From the NCBI GenBank assembly GCA_946480515.1, contig CAMLKX010000102.1, positions 1 through 6,759 on the forward strand: DNA of 6,759 nucleotides. Direction: 5' to 3'. The position numbers and the translations under genes were made by a program. The stretch is from an uncultured Sphingomonadaceae bacterium. Lineage in GTDB: Bacteria > Pseudomonadota > Alphaproteobacteria > Sphingomonadales > Sphingomonadaceae. How positions within the stretch are numbered: the first letter of the stretch is position 1; each line of letters starts with the position of its first letter. This document shows positions 1 through 5,200 of the stretch, piece by piece. The notes beneath the pieces are model-generated. The model saw only the letters and a list, made by a program, of their open reading frames with translations, did not search any database and was not told the DNA's origin.

Positions 1-2
1 TC

Positions 3-797
3 GACGGCGATCCGCTGGAGATCACGACCAACGTCAAGAACGTGATCATCAACGATTCACTCGGCATCGCCGCCGAGCTCGCCAAGCCGGTCATCGATTC
101 GCTGCGCCGCGGCCAGCGCCCGTCGCGCGGCTATCTCGGCGTCGGCCTCCAGCCGCTCGACGAGAATATCGCCGCCGCTCTCGGTGTTCCCAAGGATCGC
201 GGCGAACTCGTCCGTTCGGTCCAGCCAGGTGAGCCCGCCGCTCGCGCCGGGCTTCAGCAGGGCGATGTGATCGTCCGGGTGAACGGTCGCGATGTAACGC
301 CCGATGAGACCGTCTCCTTCCTGATCGCCAATACGCCCGTGGGGTCGCGGGTGCCGCTGGAAATCATCCGCGATGGACGCAGGCAGACGGTTCAGGTCAG
401 CGTTGGGCAGCGACCAACCGAGGAAGCGCTCGCAAAGCAGCTTGAGAGCGATCAGGAAGCGATTCCCGACGAGCAGGTCGGGCCGGCACCGGCACAGCAG
501 TCCCTTGGACTTGCCTTGCAGCCGCTGACCCCCGCGCTGGCGCGAGCCGCCGGGCTTCCGCCGACAGTTCGTGGCGTGCTGATCACCGGAGTCAGCCCGG
601 AGAGCGATGCCGCGGAAAAGGGCTTGCGGCGAGGTGACCTGATCATGTCCGCAAACCGTCAGCCGGTGACCACCCCGGCGCAGATCAGCGCTGCGGTCGA
701 GGCTGCCCGCCGCTCAGGTCGGACCAGCATCCTCTTGCTCGTCAAGCGCGGCACTGGCCCAGAGGCATTCATCGGAGTCGAAATCGGACGACCCTAG
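3..797 (+). CDS. degP: Do/HtrA-family serine protease, C-terminal part with two PDZ domains (5' truncated by window edge)
   Basis: This is the last 264 codons of a periplasmic DegP/DegQ-type protease, which degrades or chaperones misfolded envelope proteins. The catalytic His, Asp and Ser lie upstream of the window and cannot be checked. The frame is open from base 3, so the GTG at 42 is internal, not the start. PDZ1 runs from about 126 to 416 and opens with the carboxylate-binding loop RGYLGV; later it has the typical PGEPAARAGLQQGDVIVRVNG. A linker rich in Gln, Glu and Pro follows. PDZ2 runs from about 501 to 788 (SLGLALQPL, then AAEKGLRRGDLIMSAN). Two PDZ domains fit DegP/DegQ rather than single-PDZ DegS, but DegP and DegQ cannot be told apart here. 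Oddly, where the family usually reads GIGFAIP at the end of the protease domain, this protein reads NDSLGIA (about 51-71). The next gene starts 15 bases downstream on the same strand. Confidence 0.9.
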   Translation, partial: DGDPLEITTNVKNVIINDSLGIAAELAKPVIDSLRRGQRPSRGYLGVGLQPLDENIAAALGVPKDRGELVRSVQPGEPAARAGLQQGDVIVRVNGRDVTPDETVSFLIANTPVGSRVPLEIIRDGRRQTVQVSVGQRPTEEALAKQLESDQEAIPDEQVGPAPAQQSLGLALQPLTPALARAAGLPPTVRGVLITGVSPESDAAEKGLRRGDLIMSANRQPVTTPAQISAAVEAARRSGRTSILLLVKRGTGPEAFIGVEIGRP

Positions 798-812
798 AAC
801 GGCAGGGGGCTC

Positions 813-2426
813 ATGACGCACTCAGCGAGCGGTATATTCATCGGCGCTGCAGCGGGAGGCGCAAATCCCCGCTACCTGGACCTGCGGCGCGCCAACCGTC
901 ATGGGCTGATCGCAGGAGCGACGGGAACCGGGAAGACCGTCAGCCTGCAAGGTCTCGTTGAGGGCCTGAGCGCCGCTGGCGTTCCGACGTTCGTTGCCGA
1001 CGTCAAAGGCGATCTTTCCGGCTTGGCGATGGCTGGCTCTGCGATGAGCAAGACGCACGAGATTTTTGCCGCGCGAGCCAAGGAGATTGGGCAGGCGGAG
1101 TGGTCTTACCGGGAGTGCCCGGTGCAGCTGTGGGACCTGTTCGGGCAGCAGGGCCACCCGATCCGAACCACCGTCAGCGAAATGGGCCCGGTGCTGCTTG
1201 CCCGGCTGCTGCAACTCAACGAGGTGCAGGAAGGCGTGCTGACAATTGCCTTCCACGTTGCCGACAAGGACGGGCTGCTGCTGCTTGATCTGGATGATCT
1301 GCAGTCGATGCTGGTTAGCTGCGGCGAGCGCGCCGACGAACTTACCCTCCAGTACGGCAATGTGTCGAAGCCCTCGATCGGCGCGATTCAACGCTCTCTG
1401 CTCCAGCTGCGCAGCCAGGGCGGCGATCATTTTTTCGGTGAGCCTTCGCTCGACCTCGCCGATTTCATCACCATCGACGAGAGCGGTCGCGGAGTGGTCA
1501 ATATCCTCGCGGCGGACCGGCTGATGGCCAGTCCGCGGCTCTATGCAACCTTTCTTCTCTGGCTGCTGAGCGAGTTGTTTGAGCAGCTTCCCGAGGTCGG
1601 TGATCCCGACAAGCCAAAGCTGTGTTTCTTCTTCGATGAAGCCCACCTGCTGTTCGATGATGCTCCTCCCGCGCTGCTTGAGAAGGTCGAGCAGGTCGTG
1701 CGGCTGATCCGGTCAAAGGGTGTCGGCGTTTACTTCATCACGCAGAATCCGATCGATATTCCGGACAAGGTGGCCGCTCAGCTGAACAATCGTATCCAGC
1801 ACAAGCTCAACGCCTTCACGCCGCGCGACAGCCAAGCGGTGAAATCGGCAGCGGAAACCTTTCGATCCAATCCGTCGATCGATGTCAGCGCGGCGATCAC
1901 CGAGCTGAAGATTGGCGAGGCCCTGGTGTCGCTGCTTCAGCAGGACGGGTCGCCGGCACCGGTGGAGCGCACATTGATCAAGGCTCCCGCGAGCCGAGTT
2001 GGCCCAATAACGCCGGAGGAGCGCGCGGTCCTGATCCAGAGCGATGCGATTGGCACCAAATATGACGCGGTTGCCGATCGGGAATCGGCTGAAGAAATCC
2101 TTGCTGCGAAGGCGAAGGAGGCTGGCGCGGCAGCCGCGGAAGCGAAGGCGCGAACCGAGGCAGAAAAAGCCGCCGCGGCGCAGGCAAAGGCAGATGCTGC
2201 CGCAGCGAAGGAACAGGCGCGCATCCAGCTTCAGCAGCAACGCGAGGAGGATCGCCAGCGGCGGGAGGAAGACCGGGAGGAGGCGCGGCGCGCCCGGGAA
2301 GCCGCCAAGCCGACCATGTCCGACAAGATGATGCAGTCGGCGGGCCGTTCGATCGCGAGTTCAATCGGCCGGCAGATCGGCAACCAATTGCTGCGCGGCA
2401 TCCTTGGAGGTCTGTTGCGGCGGTGA
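813..2426 (+). CDS. HerA-like ATPase, DUF853/YjgR family
   Basis: A 537-residue P-loop ATPase of the HerA/FtsK-like superfamily, cytoplasmic, matching the DUF853 (E. coli YjgR) family by its N-terminal pattern. The cellular role of this family is poorly defined; by homology it may act on DNA or be a hexameric motor. Walker A is GATGTGKT (residues 35-42). VADVKGDLSGLA (61-72) is the typical family segment after it. Walker B is KLCFFFDEAH (269-278) with D275 and E276. A sensor-like stretch GVYFITQNPIDIP (305-317) follows, and R327 is a candidate arginine finger. Residues about 425-498 are an Ala/Lys/Glu/Arg-rich predicted coiled coil. The tail (513-537) is Gly-rich and hydrophobic with Arg, ending LLRR. 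The length is slightly above YjgR (about 500) because of this tail. The ATG at 813 has AGGGGG at 804-809. It follows the protease closely and its stop overlaps the next gene, so co-transcription is likely. Confidence 0.92.
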   Translation: MTHSASGIFIGAAAGGANPRYLDLRRANRHGLIAGATGTGKTVSLQGLVEGLSAAGVPTFVADVKGDLSGLAMAGSAMSKTHEIFAARAKEIGQAEWSYRECPVQLWDLFGQQGHPIRTTVSEMGPVLLARLLQLNEVQEGVLTIAFHVADKDGLLLLDLDDLQSMLVSCGERADELTLQYGNVSKPSIGAIQRSLLQLRSQGGDHFFGEPSLDLADFITIDESGRGVVNILAADRLMASPRLYATFLLWLLSELFEQLPEVGDPDKPKLCFFFDEAHLLFDDAPPALLEKVEQVVRLIRSKGVGVYFITQNPIDIPDKVAAQLNNRIQHKLNAFTPRDSQAVKSAAETFRSNPSIDVSAAITELKIGEALVSLLQQDGSPAPVERTLIKAPASRVGPITPEERAVLIQSDAIGTKYDAVADRESAEEILAAKAKEAGAAAAEAKARTEAEKAAAAQAKADAAAAKEQARIQLQQQREEDRQRREEDREEARRAREAAKPTMSDKMMQSAGRSIASSIGRQIGNQLLRGILGGLLRR

Positions 2427-3046
2427 GCGCGGGGATCGCGGTCGCCCTCCTGCTCGCGGCGCAGGCCATCTCCCCGGGCCTTTATCTTAGTCATCAGATC
2501 GAGGTCGGGGCTGCGCTGGAGCTTAGCGCGAACGGACAGTTCCGCTACTCGCTCGATTATGGAGCCGTGTCGGAGACAGCCGAAGGCAAGTGGCGCCAAG
2601 ACGGTGATCGTGTCCGGCTGACCAGTGAACCGCTGCCTGATCTGCCGCGCTTCGTGATCGTTCGCGATGAACCCGCGCCAGACGGCCACTTGATCATCAC
2701 CATCGACGAGCCGGGCTTGGCCGGCTGGGGAGCGCCGCTTCGAGTTGAGGTCACCTTTGCCGATGGGACGACGGAGCAGCTGGTCACCAGCGAAGATGGG
2801 GAGGTAGCGCTGAATGGACGCCGCCCACTGGCGGTAAAGCCGCTGGTCCCGATCTACGAAGGTTCAACCGAACCCGTGAAACTCACCGCTGCGAGCGGAC
2901 ATCGGTTGCTGTTCCGGTTCGAGCCACGCGATCTCGGCAAAGTCAGATTCATCGACGAACCGCTAGCAATCGACGGGGATGCCCTCATGCTCCGCCGCTG
3001 GGACACGGTAATCCGCTTCTCGCGCGAGGGTCAGCGGCCTCGATAG
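2423..3046 (+). CDS. Unrecognised secreted beta-rich protein
   Basis: I do not recognise a named family. The 207-residue product starts with a short hydrophobic segment (residues 2-15) ending Ala-Gln-Ala, which suggests signal peptidase I cleavage after A15 and a periplasmic location. The n-region carries no Lys or Arg, which is weak for a signal peptide. The mature part reads as alternating strands with turns: residues 19-68 have the pattern of an aromatic/Gly-rich sheet ([17 protein letters not shown], then [20 protein letters not shown]), followed by a second strand-rich half (residues 88-200). There are no cysteines and no evident catalytic motif, so a binding or structural role is a guess only. 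The start is GTG at 2423, overlapping the TGA of the ATPase gene as GTGA. GGAGG at 2406-2410 is a somewhat distant ribosome site, so translation is probably coupled. Its 3' end overlaps the convergent queF by 16 bases. Confidence 0.82.
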   Translation: MSAGIAVALLLAAQAISPGLYLSHQIEVGAALELSANGQFRYSLDYGAVSETAEGKWRQDGDRVRLTSEPLPDLPRFVIVRDEPAPDGHLIITIDEPGLAGWGAPLRVEVTFADGTTEQLVTSEDGEVALNGRRPLAVKPLVPIYEGSTEPVKLTAASGHRLLFRFEPRDLGKVRFIDEPLAIDGDALMLRRWDTVIRFSREGQRPR

Positions 3047-3474
3047 GCGGGAACACCCTGATCGGGGAGCCACAGGTCTGCTGGCGGCGGCGCGGATTGC
3101 CAGAACACGTCAATCGGGATGCCGCCGCGCGGGTACCAGTAGCCGCCGATCCGGAGCCAGCGCGGGCTCATCTCCTCGGTCAGCCGCTGGCCGATGCCGA
3201 CCGTGACATCCTCGTGAAAACCGCAATGATTGCGGAACGAGCCAAGAAACAGCTTCAGCGACTTGGATTCGACGATCGTCTCATCCGGCGCATAATCGAT
3301 GACCAGATGGGCGAAGTCGGGCTGCCCAGTGACCGGACATAGCGACGTGAACTCCGGAGCGGCGAAGCGGACGAGGTACAATGTGCCGGTCCGGGGGTTC
3401 GGGACATAGTCGAGCCGCGCTTCGTCGGGCGACGCCGGTAGCGGACTGGACTTGCCGAGATGCAACGGATCCAT
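3031..3474 (-). CDS. queF: NADPH-dependent 7-cyano-7-deazaguanine reductase (preQ0 reductase)
   Basis: QueF reduces the nitrile of preQ0 to the aminomethyl of preQ1 with two NADPH, the last step before the base is inserted into tRNA for queuosine synthesis. It is cytoplasmic, a tunnelling-fold (T-fold) enzyme. The 147-residue protein is the short single-domain type. [13 protein letters not shown] (42-54) holds the nucleophile C46 and the general acid D53. The family signature [15 protein letters not shown] (69-83) follows. H87-E88 match the substrate-binding His/Glu. The spacings C46-D53 (7) and C46-H87 (41) equal those of the Bacillus subtilis enzyme (Cys55, Asp62, His96), so all key residues are present. 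The ATG at 3474 is preceded by AGGGAG (3480-3485 on the complement). No queC, queD or queE lies in the window. I see no preQ1 riboswitch-like structure upstream. Confidence 0.97.
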   Translation of the reverse strand: MDPLHLGKSSPLPASPDEARLDYVPNPRTGTLYLVRFAAPEFTSLCPVTGQPDFAHLVIDYAPDETIVESKSLKLFLGSFRNHCGFHEDVTVGIGQRLTEEMSPRWLRIGGYWYPRGGIPIDVFWQSAPPPADLWLPDQGVPAYRGR

Positions 3475-3479
3475 GCGCG

Positions 3480-3485
3480 CTCCCT
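3480..3485 (-). promoter_or_regulatory. Ribosome binding site of queF
   Basis: On the minus strand AGGGAG lies 5 bases before the ATG at 3474, a good Shine-Dalgarno match that fixes the queF start. A TCCC four bases from one end of it could pair with GGGA over a 7-base loop, but a 4-bp stem is too short to claim regulation. Confidence 0.6.
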
Positions 3486-3524
3486 AGCAGCGGGAACGCC
3501 AATCGGCCAACCAACCGCGAGCAG

Positions 3525-3716
3525 CTAGAAGAACAGAGGCTTGGCTGGTGCCGACCGGGCGATTGAAGCGCAATCCTCCGCTCCACCGGCGAAGTCGCGA
3601 ACCCGGGTCAGCCGCGCACCGATTGCCATGAGCCGTGGCGGGCACGGGTGCGCATTGAGCGCGCCTAGTTCCAGCAGTTTGCCGATACTGTCGGTCATGC
3701 TCCAGTGGTGGAGCAT
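3525..3716 (-). CDS. Doubtful small ORF between the regulator and queF
   Basis: An open frame of 63 codons from the ATG at 3716. It could start at a TTG at 3728 (67 codons) or at an ATG at 3698 (57 codons, beginning MTDSIGKLLEL). No family is recognised, and there is no signal peptide or membrane segment. In favour: about 49 of 67 codons end in G or C by hand count, as in neighbouring genes; it lies in the same direction as both neighbours; and it fills an otherwise empty gap of about 260 bases. Against: no start has a well-spaced ribosome site, and the first two ATGs sit inside the arms of a perfect inverted repeat that looks like a transcript-end or regulatory structure. It could equally be untranslated leader of queF or a decayed gene. 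Apart from this frame and the hairpins I see nothing in 3475-3736, and no promoter I would defend. Confidence 0.25.
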   Translation of the reverse strand: MLHHWSMTDSIGKLLELGALNAHPCPPRLMAIGARLTRVRDFAGGAEDCASIARSAPAKPLFF

Positions 3717-3717
3717 G
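3682..3717 (-). repeat. Two adjacent hairpins just after the regulator gene
   Basis: Bases 3696-3704 (CATGCTCCA) and 3709-3717 (TGGAGCATG) form a perfect 9-bp inverted repeat around a 4-base loop. One base away, 3682-3685 (CCGA) and 3691-3694 (TCGG) form a weaker 4-bp stem with a 5-base loop. The pair begins 19 bases after the stop of the regulator gene as transcribed. It could end or protect the ileS-lspA-bamF-regulator transcript. No run of T follows the strong stem on either strand, so it is not a classical intrinsic terminator. A dyad operator is the alternative reading. Confidence 0.55.
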
Positions 3718-3736
3718 CCGGCTAACAAATGGTGAA

Positions 3737-4291
3737 TCAGGCGGCAGCGTTGGAGGGTTCGAGGTCCCGCAGGATCCAGCCGCGCTGGGGGATCGTCTCG
3801 ATGAATTCGGCGCCGCCGCTGGCGTTGCGCAGCTTCTTGCGCAGCTTCGAGATGAACACGTCGATGATCTTGGGCTGCGGCTGGTCGTCAGCACGGCGAT
3901 AGAGATGCTTGAGCAGCATGTTGCGCGTGACGACGTTGTTACGGGCGAAGGCAAGCAATTCCAGCACGCGATACTCCATTTCGGTGATCGCGATCGGGTG
4001 GCCGTCGATGCGGATGAGACGCTGAATCTGATCAACGGCGAGCCGGCCGCCGCACAGCGTTGGCGGCATCTCGCTGCCGGACGCGCGGAGGGACTGCAGT
4101 AGGTGAGATGTGACCTCTTCGCTCTCTTCCGCCGACGGGCTGAAGGGCGTTCCGAGGATCTTCTGCTGAAGGTCGGACAGAGCCTGATGAGCTTCCTCGA
4201 TCAGGCGCGACCCCTCTTCGAAGCGGCGGCGGCCGCGTTCGAGCAGAGCTTCAATTTCGACGAGCCGGGCGGAAGCGTTATCGCTCGACAT
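3737..4291 (-). CDS. CtrA-like winged-helix DNA-binding protein without receiver domain
   Basis: A 184-residue protein with an OmpR/PhoB-type winged helix at residues about 82-176. The recognition-helix region KIIDVFISKLRKKL (141-154) is nearly that of the Caulobacter cell-cycle regulator CtrA, as are the preceding ITEMEYRVLELLA (102-114), NMLLKHLY (124-131) and the wing IETIPQRGWILRD (164-176). The approximately 120-residue phospho-acceptor receiver of CtrA is absent. In its place is a charged, mostly helical stretch (residues 5-45, probable coiled coil) and a Ser/Glu-rich linker, with no aspartate pocket. It should therefore bind DNA, probably as a dimer, without phosphorylation by a histidine kinase. 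It starts 8 bases after the bamF stop; AGGTAGGG (4298-4305 on the complement) is the ribosome site and overlaps that stop. It is the likely last gene of the operon. The targets are unknown; overlap with CtrA sites is conceivable from the shared recognition helix. Confidence 0.88.
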   Translation of the reverse strand: MSSDNASARLVEIEALLERGRRRFEEGSRLIEEAHQALSDLQQKILGTPFSPSAEESEEVTSHLLQSLRASGSEMPPTLCGGRLAVDQIQRLIRIDGHPIAITEMEYRVLELLAFARNNVVTRNMLLKHLYRRADDQPQPKIIDVFISKLRKKLRNASGGAEFIETIPQRGWILRDLEPSNAAA

Positions 4292-4299
4292 TCAATACC

Positions 4300-4707
4300 C
4301 TACCTTGGTGTCTGAGCAGTGGCGACGTCTCCGCCGCCTTCGGGTGCCGCAATGATCGTCTCGGTGACGCTGCCCTTGTCGACGACCTGCGTGTCCGGAT
4401 CGCCGGCGGTTGACCGCGCGCCGATCGCTGCCCCGGATCGCCCTGCGCTTTCCAGCAGCGAGCTTTCGCCGGCGCTGCGCGGAGCGGGCCCGCCGAACAG
4501 CGCTTCGACTGCCTGACCCTGCGAGTCCGCCGCGCTGCTCGAGACAGTACCTGGAGCCGGTGGCGCCAACGAATAATCGGGCGGAATGATCAGCGGCGCG
4601 TTCCGGGCAACGGCAAATTCGTCGAGCGACTTGGACTTGCCGCCGAATGCGGAGCAGCCGCCCAGTGCAGCCGACATGATCAAGAGGACGGGGACCAATT
4701 TACGCAT
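4300..4707 (-). CDS. bamF: BamF/DUF3035-like outer-membrane lipoprotein
   Basis: A small lipoprotein matching the alphaproteobacterial DUF3035 family, described as the BamF subunit of the beta-barrel assembly machine. Numbered from the chosen start it has 135 residues: MRKLVP, a hydrophobic stretch, then the lipobox LGGC with the lipidated Cys at 18, so signal peptidase II (encoded next door) would cut before it. The family signature follows: LDEFAVARNAPLIIPPDYSL (about 28-47), with the Pro-rich APPAPG after it. The rest is low-complexity Gly/Ala/Ser and probably disordered. A longer start at 4716 adds three residues (MST) but would leave only one base between GGAG and the ATG. The ATG at 4707 has GGAG 10 bases upstream and is preferred. 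It then overlaps the lspA stop by 8 bases (ATGCGTAA). The family assignment rests on the short N-terminal motif and on position after lspA. Confidence 0.8.
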   Translation of the reverse strand: MRKLVPVLLIMSAALGGCSAFGGKSKSLDEFAVARNAPLIIPPDYSLAPPAPGTVSSSAADSQGQAVEALFGGPAPRSAGESSLLESAGRSGAAIGARSTAGDPDTQVVDKGSVTETIIAAPEGGGDVATAQTPR

Positions 4708-5200
4708 TGTCGACATTCTCCGTGGGCCGTTCCGCCGGAAGCAGGAACGCCCGCAATAGCAGGATCACAACGCCGATGCTAATCGCTGCATCGGCGACAT
4801 TGAAGACCAAAAAAGGACGGAAGCCGCCGAAATGCAGATCGGCGAAATCCACCACATAGCCGAACCGCACCCGGTCGAGGATGTTGCCGAGCGCTCCCCC
4901 CAGCACCATTCCCAGCGCGGCCATGTCTCCGCGCCGGGTCTCGCGCCACATCCACACGGCGACCCCGATCGCGATCGCGCCGGTCATCGCCACCAGCAGC
5001 CAGCGGGCGAGTTCGCTATCGGCGGTGAGCAGGCCGAGCGAAATGCCGCGGTTCTCGGTCCAGGTCAGGTTGAAGATCGGCAGAAGCTCGATCTGGCGCA
5101 CCGTTTGCAGCTGCAGCGGGCCGATCATCAGCCATTTGGTGAGCTGGTCGGCGACGAAGATCAACGCCGCCACGGCGAACGCAATCGCGCGGCTGGTCAT
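4700..5200 (-). CDS. lspA: Lipoprotein signal peptidase (signal peptidase II)
   Basis: LspA is the inner-membrane aspartyl protease that removes the signal peptide of diacylglyceryl-modified prolipoproteins. The 166-residue protein has the usual four membrane segments (about 5-20, 64-84, 93-108, 130-155). Conserved blocks are all present: ADQLTKW (17-23), WTENRGISLG (47-56), GGALGNILDR (101-110), VVDFADLHF (116-124) and FNVADAAI (133-140). The catalytic pair is D118 and D137, 19 residues apart as in the Pseudomonas aeruginosa enzyme (Asp124/Asp143). The open frame extends upstream to 5278, but those extra residues are Arg-rich, lie wholly inside ileS and are not family-like. The ATG at 5200 overlaps the ileS TGA as ATGA, the common arrangement for coupled genes, with a weak GGTGGT (5204-5209) as ribosome site. 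Its likely first local substrate is the lipoprotein encoded immediately downstream. Confidence 0.97.
   Translation of the reverse strand: MTSRAIAFAVAALIFVADQLTKWLMIGPLQLQTVRQIELLPIFNLTWTENRGISLGLLTADSELARWLLVAMTGAIAIGVAVWMWRETRRGDMAALGMVLGGALGNILDRVRFGYVVDFADLHFGGFRPFLVFNVADAAISIGVVILLLRAFLLPAERPTENVDNA
4718..4721 (-). promoter_or_regulatory. Ribosome binding site deciding the bamF start
   Basis: On the minus strand GGAG lies 10 bases before the ATG at 4707 but only one base before the ATG at 4716. This favours the downstream start, which gives a compact Met-Arg-Lys n-region for the lipoprotein signal. The site is inside the lspA coding region, so translation of the two genes is probably coupled. 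Confidence 0.5.

Noticed and set aside
822..1646. 274-codon open frame on the minus strand
   Set aside because: It lies wholly opposite the HerA-like ATPase, whose Walker motifs are intact. Its translation has no recognisable domain and is explained by GC-rich antisense openness.
2110..2300. Possible tandem DNA repeat in the ATPase gene
   Set aside because: The repetition is at the amino-acid level (Ala/Lys/Glu coiled coil) with irregular units. No exact DNA repeat unit could be defined.
3541..3735. Plus-strand 64-codon frame in the spacer
   Set aside because: No ribosome site, Ser/Ala/Pro-rich translation, and opposite in direction to both neighbours.
3475..3736. PreQ1 riboswitch upstream of queF
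   Set aside because: I could not find the compact hairpin with an A-rich tail pseudoknotting near the ribosome site. The only strong stem is more than 200 bases upstream of the queF start.
3484..4035. 183-codon minus-strand frame spanning the regulator and the spacer
   Set aside because: It is a shifted frame of the winged-helix gene, with a Ser/Arg/Cys-rich translation typical of out-of-frame GC-rich DNA.
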